Origin: Salinicola salarius
Lineage (GTDB): Bacteria; Pseudomonadota; Gammaproteobacteria; Pseudomonadales; Halomonadaceae
Length of the DNA stretch: 64,000 nt
NCBI RefSeq assembly: GCF_003206135.1
Contig: NZ_PZJT01000005.1
Location: 68,457 to 132,456 of the forward strand
Direction of reading: 5' to 3'
Part shown: positions 10,282 through 19,972 of the stretch, in pieces
Position numbering within the stretch: the first letter of the stretch is position 1
Layout of the letters: the number at the start of each line of letters is the position of its first letter
Notes under the pieces: generated by a model
Seen by the model: only the letters and a program-made list of their open reading frames with translations
What the model was told of the DNA's origin: nothing
Database searches by the model: none
Made by a program: the position numbers and the translations under genes

Positions 10282-10923
10282 ATGAACGCCAGTGCCTGGC
10301 AAATGCTGCAGGAAGGCGCCTGGACGACCGTCTGGATCTCCGGCGTATCGATCGCCCTGGGGGTGACGGCCGGCCTGATCCTGGCCCTGATCCGCATCGC
10401 CCGCATTCCTGTCGTCGACCAGATTCTGGTTCTTTACATCAGCCTCGCCCGCGCCACGCCGCTGGTCACCCTGGCGCTGTTCATCTTCCTCAGCGCGCCG
10501 ACCTTTGGACTCAACCTCGACCGCAACGTCGCCGGCATTCTGGCGCTGACGCTCAATACCACGGCGTTCAACGCCGAGATCTGGCGCAGCGCCTTCCGCA
10601 ACTTCTCCCGCGAACAGCGCGAAGCGGCCATGGCCGCCGGCATGACGCCCTGGATCACCTTCCGGCGCATCATGCTGCCGCAGATGATGATCACGAGCCT
10701 CCCCGGCCTGATCAACGAGATGTCGTTTCTGATCAAGGGCAGCCCGGCGATCGCGGTGATCGGCATCGTCGATCTGACCCGCGTCACCAACCGAATTTCG
10801 GCCGTGACCTACGAGCCCCTGCCGCCGATTCTGGTCGCCTGCGCGCTCTACATGGCGGCGATCGGCTGTCTGGTCTGGCTGCAGCGAATCGCCGAACGCC
10901 GCGCCAACCGGCTGGCCACGTGA
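10282..10923 (+). CDS. Amino-acid ABC transporter permease 1
   Basis: Inner-membrane permease of 213 residues, His/Glu/Gln/Arg/opine class. It has about five hydrophobic helices and the EAA loop that contacts the ATPase (EAAMAAGMTPWITFRRIMLPQ region, residues about 113-133). CGGGAG lies upstream of the ATG. It probably pairs with the next permease as a heterodimer, since both are present 23 bases apart. Confidence 0.9.
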   Translation: MNASAWQMLQEGAWTTVWISGVSIALGVTAGLILALIRIARIPVVDQILVLYISLARATPLVTLALFIFLSAPTFGLNLDRNVAGILALTLNTTAFNAEIWRSAFRNFSREQREAAMAAGMTPWITFRRIMLPQMMITSLPGLINEMSFLIKGSPAIAVIGIVDLTRVTNRISAVTYEPLPPILVACALYMAAIGCLVWLQRIAERRANRLAT

Positions 10924-10946
10924 GAAAAGGACGGTGAGGAAGCGTC

Positions 10947-11612
10947 ATGAGTAACTGGGAAATTCTGTGGAGCGCCCGCGATCAGTTCTGGAGCGGCTTC
11001 CTGAGCACGATGGAGATCTTCGGCCTGTCGGTCAGCGCCGCGTTCGTGATCGGCTGCGGGATGCTCTATCTGCTGGAGGGCAGCCGGCCCCGCCTGACCG
11101 TGCCGCTGCGGGTATTCATCGACGGCATGCGGATGCTGCCGTTTCTGATTCTGGCCTATCTGCTCTACTACGGTCTGCCGGCCTTCGATGTCCGGCTCGA
11201 CGCCTGGTGGTCCGGCGTTGGTGCGCTCGCGGTCTACCACGGCTGCTATTTCGCCGAGATATTCCGCGGTGCGCGGCTGACCTTTCCTCCCGGCCAGGTC
11301 GAGGCGGCCAAGGCGCACGGCTTCACCAAGGGCAAGATGTTCTTCCGCCTGATCCTGCCGCAGATCGTGATGCAGACCCGGCCGCTGCTGGGCAATCAGT
11401 TGATCTATGCGCTCAAGGATACCGCCTTCCTGGTGATCATTACCGTGCGCGAGCTGACCGCCGCCGCCAACAGCCTGTCGGGCACCTATTTCATTCCCAC
11501 CGAAGCCTTCATCGTGGTCATCGGCTTCTACTGGGCGGTCAGCGTGGTCATGGAAATCATCATCAAGCAATGTGGCCGCTTCAGCGCCAAACGGGGATTC
11601 GACCATGTTTGA
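10947..11612 (+). CDS. Amino-acid ABC transporter permease 2
   Basis: Second membrane subunit of the same importer, 221 residues, with the EAA loop EAAKAHGFTKGKMFFRLILPQ in its second half. The ribosome site is TGAGGAAG. Its 3' end overlaps the ATPase start by 8 bases, showing translational coupling. Confidence 0.9.
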   Translation: MSNWEILWSARDQFWSGFLSTMEIFGLSVSAAFVIGCGMLYLLEGSRPRLTVPLRVFIDGMRMLPFLILAYLLYYGLPAFDVRLDAWWSGVGALAVYHGCYFAEIFRGARLTFPPGQVEAAKAHGFTKGKMFFRLILPQIVMQTRPLLGNQLIYALKDTAFLVIITVRELTAAANSLSGTYFIPTEAFIVVIGFYWAVSVVMEIIIKQCGRFSAKRGFDHV

Positions 11613-12426
11613 GAAAAACGCGTCCGAGAAAGCCATGCCTGAAACCGCCGCCTCCCGGACGACCGCACCCGAGCAGATCGCGGTGTCGATCCGCCATCTC
11701 TCGAAGAGCTTCGACGGCGTCGAGGTCCTGCGCGACGTGGACCTGGAGGTGCGCGAGGGCGACGTGGTGACGATCCTGGGCTCTTCCGGCTCCGGCAAAT
11801 CGACACTGCTGCGTTGCATCAACTGGCTGGAACAGCCCGACCGCGGCAGCATCCATATCGGCGGCCAGCGCATCGGCGTCAACGATGCAGGTCGGCCGAT
11901 GCCGGTGCGCGAGCTGGCCAGGGTGCGCGCTCGCACCGGCATGGTGTTTCAGAGCTTCAACCTGTGGCCGCACCTCAACGTGCTGCACAACGTCACCGAA
12001 GCGCCGATCCACGTGCTCGGCAAATCGAAGGCCGAGGCCGAAGCCCACGCGCGGGAGCTGCTGGAGAAGGTGGGCATGTCGCCCAAGGCCGATGCCTACC
12101 CCAATACGCTCTCCGGCGGCCAGAAGCAGCGCGTGGCGATCGCCCGGGCGCTGGCCATGCAACCGCAGGTGATGCTGTTCGACGAACCGACCTCGGCGCT
12201 GGACCCGGAGCTTGTCGGCGAGGTGCTGTCGGTGATCAAGGATCTCTCCGCCGAGGGCTACACCATGGTCATCGTCACCCACGAGATGGCCTTCGCCCGC
12301 GCCGTCTCCGACCAGGTGGTGTTTCTGGAGAAGGGGTTGATCATCGAAAAGGCCGATCCGGAGACCTTCTTCACCAACCCCAGCACCGAGCGGGTACGCA
12401 AGTTCCTGGAGCGTGACGAAAGTTGA
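11605..12426 (+). CDS. Amino-acid ABC transporter ATP-binding protein
   Basis: Energising subunit of the polar amino-acid ABC importer, 273 residues. It contains Walker A GSSGSGKST (59-67), the Q-loop region MVFQSFNLWPH, ABC signature LSGGQKQR, Walker B MLFDEP, the D-loop SALDPE and the switch histidine in VTHEM. The N-terminal 25 residues before the ABC core are longer than usual. The ATG at 11605 has GGGGA upstream; a frame extension further upstream lies in the permease gene. Confidence 0.92.
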   Translation: MFEKNASEKAMPETAASRTTAPEQIAVSIRHLSKSFDGVEVLRDVDLEVREGDVVTILGSSGSGKSTLLRCINWLEQPDRGSIHIGGQRIGVNDAGRPMPVRELARVRARTGMVFQSFNLWPHLNVLHNVTEAPIHVLGKSKAEAEAHARELLEKVGMSPKADAYPNTLSGGQKQRVAIARALAMQPQVMLFDEPTSALDPELVGEVLSVIKDLSAEGYTMVIVTHEMAFARAVSDQVVFLEKGLIIEKADPETFFTNPSTERVRKFLERDES

Positions 12427-12507
12427 GCCGATGCCCGTGAAAGCGACTCGACAGCCGATGGCGAAAGTGCCAACAATGCGCAGACGTCATCATCTCGAGG
12501 AGCTGTC

Positions 12508-13464
12508 ATGTCGATAACGGTTACGGTGCTGGACGACTATCAGGGATGCTGTGCCTTTCTCGACGCGGCCCACGAACTCGACGGCAGCGACGTGCGCCTG
12601 GACATCGAGCATCAGCATCTCGATGAAGACGCCCTGCCCGCCCGGCTGGCGGATAGCGACGCGATCATCCTGATTCGCGAGCGCACGTCATTGGCCCGCG
12701 AGCTGCTGATGCAGCTGCCGAGGCTCAAGCTGGTGGTCCAGACCGGGCGCCTCTCCTCGGCCATCGATATCGACGCCTGCGAGGAGCTGGGCATCGCCGT
12801 GCGCGATGGCGGCGGCTCGCCGATCGCGCCGGCGGAGCTCACCTGGCTTCTGATCATGGCGGGCTGCCGGCGTCTGGGCGGTTATCTCGCACGCCAGGCC
12901 GAGGGCGACTGGCAGCGCACCAACGAACGTCTGGAAGCGGAGTCGCTGGGCCACGCCGTTCACGGACGCACGCTGGGGATCTGGGGGCTGGGCAAGATCG
13001 GCGGCCGGGTCGCTGGCTACGCCCAGGCGTTCGGCATGGAAGTCGTCGCGCACGGAAGAGAGGGCAGCGCCGGGCGTGCCTTCGAGCTGGGCATGGCGTT
13101 CGAGCCCGATCGTCACGCCTTTCTCGCCCGCTGCGATGTGGTCAGCCTGCATCTCAAGCTCAACCGCGATACCCGCGGCATGATCACCCCGGCGGATCTG
13201 GCGGCGATGCGCGCCGATGCCCTGCTGGTCAACACCAGCCGCGCCGAGTTGATCCGCCCCGGCGCCCTGCTCGACGCGCTGGATGCCGGCCGCCCCGGCG
13301 CGGCGGCGCTGGACGTGTTCGAGAACGAGCCCGAGGGCGCCAGCGCTTATCAGGCCCACCCTCGCGTACTGGCGACACCGCATATCGGCTTCGTCGAGAA
13401 GGACACCTACGAGCTCTACTTTTCCACCGCCTTCCGTCAGGTTCGGGAGTTTTTCACCGCCTAG
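12508..13464 (+). CDS. D-2-hydroxyacid dehydrogenase family protein
   Basis: NAD(P)-dependent dehydrogenase of 318 residues that interconverts 2-oxo acids and D-2-hydroxy acids. It shows the Rossmann motif GLGKIGG (160-166), the substrate Arg in NTSRAELI (about 245), the Glu of DVFENEP (about 272-274) and the catalytic His of TPHIGF (292). The start has GAGGAG eight bases upstream. It follows the ABC importer by 81 bases on the same strand and could reduce the 2-oxo acid left after transamination of the imported compound; that link is inference. Confidence 0.87.
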   Translation: MSITVTVLDDYQGCCAFLDAAHELDGSDVRLDIEHQHLDEDALPARLADSDAIILIRERTSLARELLMQLPRLKLVVQTGRLSSAIDIDACEELGIAVRDGGGSPIAPAELTWLLIMAGCRRLGGYLARQAEGDWQRTNERLEAESLGHAVHGRTLGIWGLGKIGGRVAGYAQAFGMEVVAHGREGSAGRAFELGMAFEPDRHAFLARCDVVSLHLKLNRDTRGMITPADLAAMRADALLVNTSRAELIRPGALLDALDAGRPGAAALDVFENEPEGASAYQAHPRVLATPHIGFVEKDTYELYFSTAFRQVREFFTA

Positions 13465-13472
13465 AACGCAAA

Positions 13473-13555
13473 ACGACAACCCCGGCCGAAGCCGGCGTTG
13501 TCGTAGACGTAGACATATACGTAGACGTCGCCAAGGCTGGCGTTATTGCCTTGGC
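13473..13555. terminator. Two hairpins between convergent genes
   Basis: Two strong inverted repeats lie between the dehydrogenase and the convergent GST gene. One spans 13473-13504 (ACGACAAC...GTTGTCGT with an inner CCGGC/GCCGG stem). The other spans 13530-13555 (GCCAAGGC / GCCTTGGC). Between them is a short CGTAGAC repeat. They probably form a bidirectional termination zone, though T-tracts are weak. Confidence 0.6.
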
Positions 13556-13556
13556 G

Positions 13557-14246
13557 CTACTGCCGCCCGAACAGGTGCTTGCGCGCCTCGTCGGTCATTT
13601 CCACATTGTTCTGCGGGTTGATCTCCTCGGCCTTCTCGTAGGCGCGAATGACCGCTTCGCGCTCGCCGACCCGCTCGAACCAGCGCTGCAGGCTGGGATA
13701 ATCCTCCAGATCCTGGCCCTGCTTCTCGTAGGGCTTGATCCACGGCCAGATCGCCATGTCGGCGATGGAGTAGTCGTCGCCGGCGACGAAGTCGTTGTCG
13801 TCGAGCTGCTTGTCGAGCACGCGGTAGAGCCGCGAGGTCTCGTTGATATAGCGCTCGATGGCGTAATCGATCTTCTTCGGCGCGTAGTTGCGGAAGTGGT
13901 GGTTCTGGCCCGCCATCGGCCCCAGCCCGCCCATCTGCCAGTAGAGCCACTGCAGCACCCGATAGCGCTGGCGCCCGCTCTTGGGCAGAAACTTGCCGCT
14001 CTTGTCGGCGAGATATTCGAGAATCGCACCGGACTCGAACAGCGACAGCGGCTGGCCGCCGTCGGCCGGGGCGCGATCGACGATCGCGGGAATGCGGTTG
14101 TTGGGGGCGATCTCGAGAAACTCGGGCGCGAACTGCTCGCCCTTGCCGATATTGACCGGATGAATCCGGTAGTCGAGCCCCGCTTCCTCGAGAAAAAGCG
14201 TGATCTTGTGACCGTTGGGGGTCGTCCAGTAGTAGAGATCGATCAT
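13557..14246 (-). CDS. yfcG: Glutathione S-transferase, YfcG/Nu-class-like
   Basis: Glutathione-dependent disulfide-bond oxidoreductase type GST, 229 residues. The N-terminal thioredoxin-like domain opens with DLYYWTTPNGHK and contains NNRIPAIVD and the glutathione-binding LFESGAILEYLA. The helical domain contains NHHFRNYAP, typical of the YfcG/YghU group. An ATG at 14246 sits nine bases after AGGAG; a GTG one codon earlier is less likely. A second, different GST gene is encoded just upstream on the same strand. Confidence 0.85.
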   Translation of the reverse strand: MIDLYYWTTPNGHKITLFLEEAGLDYRIHPVNIGKGEQFAPEFLEIAPNNRIPAIVDRAPADGGQPLSLFESGAILEYLADKSGKFLPKSGRQRYRVLQWLYWQMGGLGPMAGQNHHFRNYAPKKIDYAIERYINETSRLYRVLDKQLDDNDFVAGDDYSIADMAIWPWIKPYEKQGQDLEDYPSLQRWFERVGEREAVIRAYEKAEEINPQNNVEMTDEARKHLFGRQ

Positions 14247-14354
14247 CACAGGCTCCTGTCGTGACGACCGGCGGTAAGCCGGATGCTGTCAGGATAGGCC
14301 TTGCGCCGGGCGACGTCTCGCTCGACATCGCCCGACACTCGACAAAAGCGGCGC

Positions 14355-15065
14355 TCAGTCGGCGAACGCCCCTTCGATATCGACGATCCGTGTCGCCTCG
14401 CGGCCGACACCGCCGTGCAGATCCAGCATGCGCTGGAACCAGGCGTAGACCGGATCGGCATTGGAGATCAGATCGGCAGCGGAGGTGACCCGCGCCCACA
14501 TGAACGCGCCCACGACCAGGTAATCGGAAGCCCCGGCCTCGTCGCCTTCCAGAAACGGCGACTCTTCCAGCCGTCCGCGCATCGGCTCCAGCGCCTTGTC
14601 GAGCATCGACAGCCCCTGGCTCGGCGAATGCATCTCCTCGAGCGTGCGGCCGAACGCCTTTTCCCGGGTCGTGCGGAAATACTCGCGGTCATCGGGATGC
14701 ACGGCGTTGAAGACGTCCATCAGGATGGTGCGCATGATGCCCGGCGCCAGCGAACGCTCGGCGTAGAACTTGAAGAAGCGCGCCCGCGCCTCGGCCACGC
14801 CATCCCCCAGCAGCGGCTTGTCCGGATAGACGCGATCGAGATAGCGGAAGATCTCGTAGCTATCGACCACCGTCTCGTCGCCATCCACCAGTACCGGCAC
14901 CTTGGACTGGTCGGAGAACGAGATCGCTTCCTTGTCGGTGAACTTCCACGGCACGAAGTCGCACGCCAGCCCCTTGTGGGCCAGCGCATACTTGACCCGC
15001 CAGCAGTAGGGAGAGAATCGCAGGCGCTCGTCACGCCCGCACAGATCGAACATCTTGCGGCTCAT
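14355..15065 (-). CDS. Glutathione S-transferase family protein
   Basis: GST-fold protein of 236 residues. Its N-terminal domain has RFSPYCWRVKYAL (about 15-27) and the cis-proline segment KVPVLVD with VDSYEIFRYL, which bind glutathione in this superfamily. The C-terminal all-helix domain is less typical, with resemblance to bacterial beta-etherase-like GSTs. The ATG at 15065 has GAGGAG six bases upstream. It is divergent from the YdeP-type oxidoreductase. Substrate unknown. Confidence 0.8.
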   Translation of the reverse strand: MSRKMFDLCGRDERLRFSPYCWRVKYALAHKGLACDFVPWKFTDKEAISFSDQSKVPVLVDGDETVVDSYEIFRYLDRVYPDKPLLGDGVAEARARFFKFYAERSLAPGIMRTILMDVFNAVHPDDREYFRTTREKAFGRTLEEMHSPSQGLSMLDKALEPMRGRLEESPFLEGDEAGASDYLVVGAFMWARVTSAADLISNADPVYAWFQRMLDLHGGVGREATRIVDIEGAFAD

Positions 15066-15299
15066 GTCACACTCCTCGTCGAATACGGTTGTCACTGTTG
15101 CGATTCAAGCAGCATGTCCAAGGGAAGGTAAGCCGTCAAACCCTGCATGTGCGCTTTTTCGATCCGCCTGGATTCGGCAAAAATCGAAAACTGTTGCCAT
15201 ACTGTTACCGATAGCAGTCATACCGTGAGCCTGCGAGTCATCTTTTCAGGCAGGAACGCGGATGGTTTACCACCCAGATCCGTCACGAAGGAGTAGATC

Positions 15300-17651
15300 A
15301 TGGGACGCCGACTCAAGGATGACGAGTTGCACGGCAAGCAGGGAAAGCACGACGCGCCAGGCGGCGGCTGGCAGTCGGTTCAGGCCACCGAATCGCATTT
15401 TCTGCGTGAGAAGGTGCCGTTCAAGGGCAACGGCCTGATGTTCAAGATCAACCACCCCGATGGCGGCTTCGAATGCCCCAGCTGCGCCTGGCCCAACCCG
15501 GAAAGGCCGGGCCCGGCGGAGTTCTGCGAGAACGGTGCCAAGGCCGTCGCCTGGGAGGCGACGGCTGCCCGCACCACGCCGGAGTTCTTTGCCGGCCATA
15601 CCGTTTCGGAGCTGCGCGACTGGTCGGATCACGCTCTCGAGAAGCAGGGCCGGCTGACGCACCCGATGCGCTACAACGCGACCACCGACAAATACGATCC
15701 CATCGACTGGGACACCGCCTTTCGCGAGATCGGCGAGCGCGTGAAATCCTGCGACCCGAAACGGGTCGAGCTCTACACCTCGGGACGCACCTCCAACGAA
15801 GCGGCGTTCCTCTGGCAGCTCTACGGTCGCATGCTCGGCACGCACAACTTCCCCGACTGCTCCAACATGTGCCACGAGACCACCACCGTGGCCCTGCCCC
15901 AGAGCATCGGCGTGGGCAAGGCGACCACGGTGCTGGAGGATTTCGAACACGCCGACTGCATCTTCCTGTTTGGCCAGAATGCCGGCACCAACAGCCCGCG
16001 AATGATGGGCCTGCTGCACGAGGCGCGTCTGCGCGGCGCCGAAGTCGTCACGTTCAACCCGCTGCGCGAACGGGCGCTGGTCAAGTTCGCCAATCCGCAG
16101 ACACCTCGGGACATGATGACCAATCACGGCGTGCCGATCAGTTCCCAGTATCATCAGGTGCGCATCGGCGGCGACATCGCCGCGATCCAGGGCATGTGCA
16201 AGCATATCCTCGTCACCGACGACGAGGCTCGCGCCAACGGCGGCAAGCCAGTCATCGATCACGATTTCATCGCCATGCACACCGACGGCTTCGCGGCGTT
16301 CGCTGACCACTGCCGCGCCCTGCCGTGGGAGCGGATCGAGCGGCACAGCGGCCTTACCCGAGCCGCGATCGAAGAAGCCGCCAACGCCTGGATCAAGGCC
16401 GAACGCGTGATCTGCTGCTGGGGCATGGGCATCACCCAGCACATTCGTGGCGGCGATAATGTCCACCAGATCCTCAACCTGCTGCTGATGGGCGGGCACA
16501 TCGGCCGTCGCGGTGCCGGCGCCTGCCCGGTTCGCGGCCACTCCAACGTGCAGGGCGACCGCACCGTGGGAATCTTTCACAAGTCCGGCGAGGCGTTCCT
16601 GTCGAAAATGGACGAGGTATTCGGCATCGAGTGCCTGCGCGACCATGGCCACGACGTGGCGCTGTGCTGCGAAGCGATACTGCGCGACGAGGTGGACGCC
16701 TTCCTTGGTCTGGGCGGCAACTTCTTCCGGGCCGTTTCCGACCAGGCGCGGGTCGCCGCCCATGTGGGCAACATTCCGCTCACCGTACAGATCGCGACCA
16801 AGCTCAACCGCAGCCACCTGATTCACGGCAAATCGGCCTATCTGCTGCCGCCACTGGCGCGTACCGAGAAGGACATCCAGGCCGGCGTCGAACAGACCAT
16901 CACCATCGAGGATGGCATGTGCAACGTTCAGGGCTCCAAGGGCGCGCTGGAGCCGGCATCGGAGCATCTGCGTTCCGAAATCGCCATCGTCGCCGGTCTC
17001 GGCAAGGCGACGTTTTTGCCCAATCCCAAGGTCGACTGGGAGTGGCTCGCCGAGGACTACGACCGTATCCGCGACAAGATCGAGGCGACCCAGCCGGAGA
17101 CGTTTCACGACTTCAACCGGCGGCTGGCCGAGACAGGCGTGTTCCATCTCGACATCGCCGCCCGCGACCGGATCTGGAATACCGATTCCGGCAAGGCCCA
17201 CTTCCTGTTCCCGCAGGATCACCTGACCGAGGATGAATCCGAACCGGGCGACGCTCATTTTCAGTTGTTGTCGATTCGCGGACACGACCAGTTCAATACA
17301 ACGGTCTACTCGTTTGATGACCGCTATCGCGACATCTACGGCACCCGCATGGTGCTGATGATGAACCCCGCCGACATCGAGAAGCACGGTTTCGAAGCCG
17401 GCAACCGGGTCACGCTGAAGACGGTCAGCGATGATGGTATCGAACGCCAGGTCTCGGGATTCAGGATCATCGCTTACGACCTGCCCGAAAACTGTCTCGG
17501 CGCCTACTATCCGGAGGTCAACGACCTGATCCCCCTGGCCAGCCGGGACCGGCAGAGCAATACCATCGCCGGCAAGTCGATCCCCGTGACGGTCGCGTTG
17601 ATGACCACCGAAGAGGTGGAAGCCGAGACGGGCATGCTCGCCACCGGTTAA
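15300..17651 (+). CDS. FdhF/YdeP family molybdopterin oxidoreductase
   Basis: Cytosolic molybdenum-cofactor enzyme of 783 residues in the FdhF/YdeP group, a branch of the DMSO reductase superfamily. The segment TSGRTSNEAAFLWQLYGR, the cofactor stretch CSNMCHETTTVALPQSIGVGK, the FGQNAGTNSPRM loop and the C-terminal molydopterin dinucleotide domain (after residue about 650) mark the family. YdeP of E. coli is associated with acid resistance; the reaction of this group is not established. It stands alone, divergent from a GST gene. Confidence 0.88.
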   Translation: MGRRLKDDELHGKQGKHDAPGGGWQSVQATESHFLREKVPFKGNGLMFKINHPDGGFECPSCAWPNPERPGPAEFCENGAKAVAWEATAARTTPEFFAGHTVSELRDWSDHALEKQGRLTHPMRYNATTDKYDPIDWDTAFREIGERVKSCDPKRVELYTSGRTSNEAAFLWQLYGRMLGTHNFPDCSNMCHETTTVALPQSIGVGKATTVLEDFEHADCIFLFGQNAGTNSPRMMGLLHEARLRGAEVVTFNPLRERALVKFANPQTPRDMMTNHGVPISSQYHQVRIGGDIAAIQGMCKHILVTDDEARANGGKPVIDHDFIAMHTDGFAAFADHCRALPWERIERHSGLTRAAIEEAANAWIKAERVICCWGMGITQHIRGGDNVHQILNLLLMGGHIGRRGAGACPVRGHSNVQGDRTVGIFHKSGEAFLSKMDEVFGIECLRDHGHDVALCCEAILRDEVDAFLGLGGNFFRAVSDQARVAAHVGNIPLTVQIATKLNRSHLIHGKSAYLLPPLARTEKDIQAGVEQTITIEDGMCNVQGSKGALEPASEHLRSEIAIVAGLGKATFLPNPKVDWEWLAEDYDRIRDKIEATQPETFHDFNRRLAETGVFHLDIAARDRIWNTDSGKAHFLFPQDHLTEDESEPGDAHFQLLSIRGHDQFNTTVYSFDDRYRDIYGTRMVLMMNPADIEKHGFEAGNRVTLKTVSDDGIERQVSGFRIIAYDLPENCLGAYYPEVNDLIPLASRDRQSNTIAGKSIPVTVALMTTEEVEAETGMLATG

Positions 17652-18023
17652 CCCATGCTCCGCTTCGTTTTCTCTCCCTTCCGTATCGCTATCGCCGCTT
17701 GCCCCCGGGCAGGCGGCGATGTCCATTAGTCGCATCGCAACGCCGCCCGCCTCCCTGCTTCCGCCCTGCCGCCAAGCGTTTAAGTTCTTTGATTTCAGTG
17801 GTTTGAAAGACAACCCTGATCCTGCTCTTCAATTGGTAAAACCAATTAACCACGATTGGCAGTAACACTTTCTCTGGTTATCTTCCGAGTCAGTCGCCGC
17901 GGGCCGGATATCGGAGGAGGCCGATATCCCGTTGGACAGGCGATAGACAGGCGCCATCGCTACCCAGCGACGGCCACCCTGGCGACAACCGACGCTCATA
18001 ATAACGACTCAGGGGCTTTCGAT
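17652..18023. other. Intergenic control region before lactate/glycolate permease
   Basis: It contains a 14-bp stem hairpin at 17691-17720 (ATCGCCGC... with one G-T pair) that probably ends the YdeP transcript although no T-run follows, and a perfect operator palindrome at 17831-17847 (listed separately). The frame upstream of the permease ATG is non-membrane and is not part of the gene. Confidence 0.6.
17831..17847. promoter_or_regulatory. PdhR/LldR-type operator
   Basis: Perfect 17-bp palindrome AATTGGTAAAACCAATT. It fits the consensus AATTGGT-N3-ACCAATT of FadR-subfamily GntR repressors PdhR and LldR, which control pyruvate, lactate and glycolate genes in Gammaproteobacteria. It lies 177 bases before the permease start. 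No GntR gene is encoded in the neighbourhood, so the regulator must lie elsewhere. Confidence 0.75.
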
Positions 18024-19721
18024 ATGGATCAAACGCTGCTCTCGTTGCTTGCCTTCCTGCCACTGGTGCTGGCGGGCGTCTTGCTGATCGGCTTCCGCAT
18101 GGCGGCGCGTACGGCGATGCCGATCGTGTTCGTCGTCGCGGTGCTGATCGCGCTGCTGGCCTGGGACATGACCGGCACCCGCGTGCTGGCTTCCACGCTG
18201 CAGGGGCTGATCATGACCGTCTCGCTGCTGTGGATCATCTTCGGCGCGATCCTGCTGCTCAACACGCTGAAGCACTCTGGCGGCATCATGGCGATCCGCA
18301 ATGGCTTCTCCGGCATCAGCCCGGACCGCCGCGTCCAGGCGTTGATCGTCGCCTGGCTGTTCGGCTGCTTCATCGAGGGTGCCTCCGGCTTCGGCACACC
18401 CGCCGCCGTGGCCGCGCCGCTGATGGTGGCGCTGGGCTTCCCGGCGCTGGCCGCGGTGGTCGTCGGGATGATGCTGCAGTCGACTCCGGTCTCGTTCGGC
18501 GCCGTGGGCACCCCGATCGTGGTCGGGGTTACCGGCGGCGTGAACCAGGCAGGGATCACCGAGCAGCTCACCGCCAACGGCTCGACCTGGGAAACCTATT
18601 TCCGCCTGATCACTTCCGAAGTCGTCATCACCCACGGCATCATCGGTGTGTTCATGCCGCTGATCCTGGTCATCGTGATGGTGCGCTTCTTCGGCGAGAA
18701 CCGTTCCTGGAGCGAAGGGCTGTCGATCACGCCGTTCGCGCTGTTCGTCGGCGTCAGCTTCGTGGTGCCCTCGATGCTGGTCGGCGTGTTCCTGGGGCCG
18801 GAATTCCCGTCGCTGCTGGGCGGTCTGATCGGGCTGGCGATCGTGGTACCGGCGGCGCGCAAGGGTTTCCTGCTGCCCAAGGACACCTGGGATTTTCCGG
18901 AACGTTCGAAATGGCCGGCAGAGTGGCTGGGCAAGATCGAGATCAAGGTCGACGACGTGGCCGGCCGCGCGCCGATGTCCACCCTGCGCGGCTGGATGCC
19001 CTATGTCATCGTCGCGATTCTGCTGGTCATCTCGCGCACCGTGCCCTCGGTCAAGGCGGCGCTGTCGTCGATCAGCACCGGCTGGAGCAACATTCTCGGC
19101 GAGGCGGGCGTCTCCGGTAGCGTCGAATGGCTCTATCTGCCCGGCGGCATCATTCTGATCGCGGTGATCTGCACGATCTTCCTGCATCGCATGCGCGCGC
19201 CGCAGGTGAAGGCGGCCTTCGCCGAGTCTTCGAAGACCATTTTCGGCGCCGGCTTCGTGCTGCTGTTCACGATTCCGATGGTACGAATCCTGATCAACTC
19301 CGGCGTCAACGAGTCAGACCTGGTCTCGATGCCGGTCGCCATGGCGCAACTGGTGGCCGACGGCGTGGGCCACATCTATCCGCTGTTCGCGCCGGCGGTC
19401 GGCGCGCTCGGCGCCTTCATTGCCGGCTCCAACACCGTTTCCAACCTGATGCTGTCGGCCTTCCAGTTCAACGTGGCCGAAGTGCTGGGCGTCTCCACCG
19501 CGATGATGGTTTCGCTCCAGGCCGTGGGCGCCGCCGCAGGCAACATGATCGCGATCCACAACGTGGTGGCGGCCTCGGCGACCGTCGGCCTGCTCGGCCG
19601 GGAAGGCACGACACTGCGCAAGACGATCCTGCCGACGCTCTACTATTGCCTGTTCGCGGGCATCATCGGCCTGCTGACGTTCTATGTCTTCGGCTTCACC
19701 GACCCGCTCATGGACGGATGA
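18024..19721 (+). CDS. lldP: L-lactate/glycolate permease (LctP family)
   Basis: Proton-coupled importer of 2-hydroxy monocarboxylates (LldP/GlcA family), 565 residues with about 12-14 hydrophobic helices. Family signatures are [22 protein letters not shown] near residue 120 and [19 protein letters not shown] near 475. The ATG at 18024 follows AGGGGC; upstream in-frame sequence is not membrane-like. Position before glcDEFG suggests glycolate as well as lactate transport (GlcA role). A PdhR/LldR box lies upstream. Confidence 0.9.
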   Translation: MDQTLLSLLAFLPLVLAGVLLIGFRMAARTAMPIVFVVAVLIALLAWDMTGTRVLASTLQGLIMTVSLLWIIFGAILLLNTLKHSGGIMAIRNGFSGISPDRRVQALIVAWLFGCFIEGASGFGTPAAVAAPLMVALGFPALAAVVVGMMLQSTPVSFGAVGTPIVVGVTGGVNQAGITEQLTANGSTWETYFRLITSEVVITHGIIGVFMPLILVIVMVRFFGENRSWSEGLSITPFALFVGVSFVVPSMLVGVFLGPEFPSLLGGLIGLAIVVPAARKGFLLPKDTWDFPERSKWPAEWLGKIEIKVDDVAGRAPMSTLRGWMPYVIVAILLVISRTVPSVKAALSSISTGWSNILGEAGVSGSVEWLYLPGGIILIAVICTIFLHRMRAPQVKAAFAESSKTIFGAGFVLLFTIPMVRILINSGVNESDLVSMPVAMAQLVADGVGHIYPLFAPAVGALGAFIAGSNTVSNLMLSAFQFNVAEVLGVSTAMMVSLQAVGAAAGNMIAIHNVVAASATVGLLGREGTTLRKTILPTLYYCLFAGIIGLLTFYVFGFTDPLMDG

Positions 19722-19781
19722 CGAGCACGACGACAAGGAAGAAAAAGGAGGGGAAATCACATCGGCTTCGCCCTCCTTCAC

Positions 19782-19812
19782 GACTCCCGGTCATGGCCGG
19801 GAGTCGCTTTAT
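19782..19812 (+). terminator. Intrinsic terminator after permease
   Basis: Perfect 9-bp stem GACTCCCGG / CCGGGAGTC with a 6-base loop followed by GCTTTAT, 60 bases after the permease stop. It suggests the glcD operon has its own promoter or depends on read-through. Confidence 0.75.
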
Positions 19813-19972
19813 CGATACCGTTTTGGTCTGACCATTTTCCAACTCGTTGGTCTTTTGGCTAATAGCCGACGCCGACGACCTTCCACAGAATGTCCGCATC
19901 ACTAATGTGGAAAACGCTTCCATAAAATCGCTTCCTGAACCGTACCTGACCGACCGACGCCAAGGAGATGCC

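Noticed and set aside
15267..17813. 848-residue frame opposite the YdeP-type gene
   Set aside because: Shadow of the real gene in GC-rich DNA; product has no family features, whereas the + strand frame has clear molybdoenzyme motifs.
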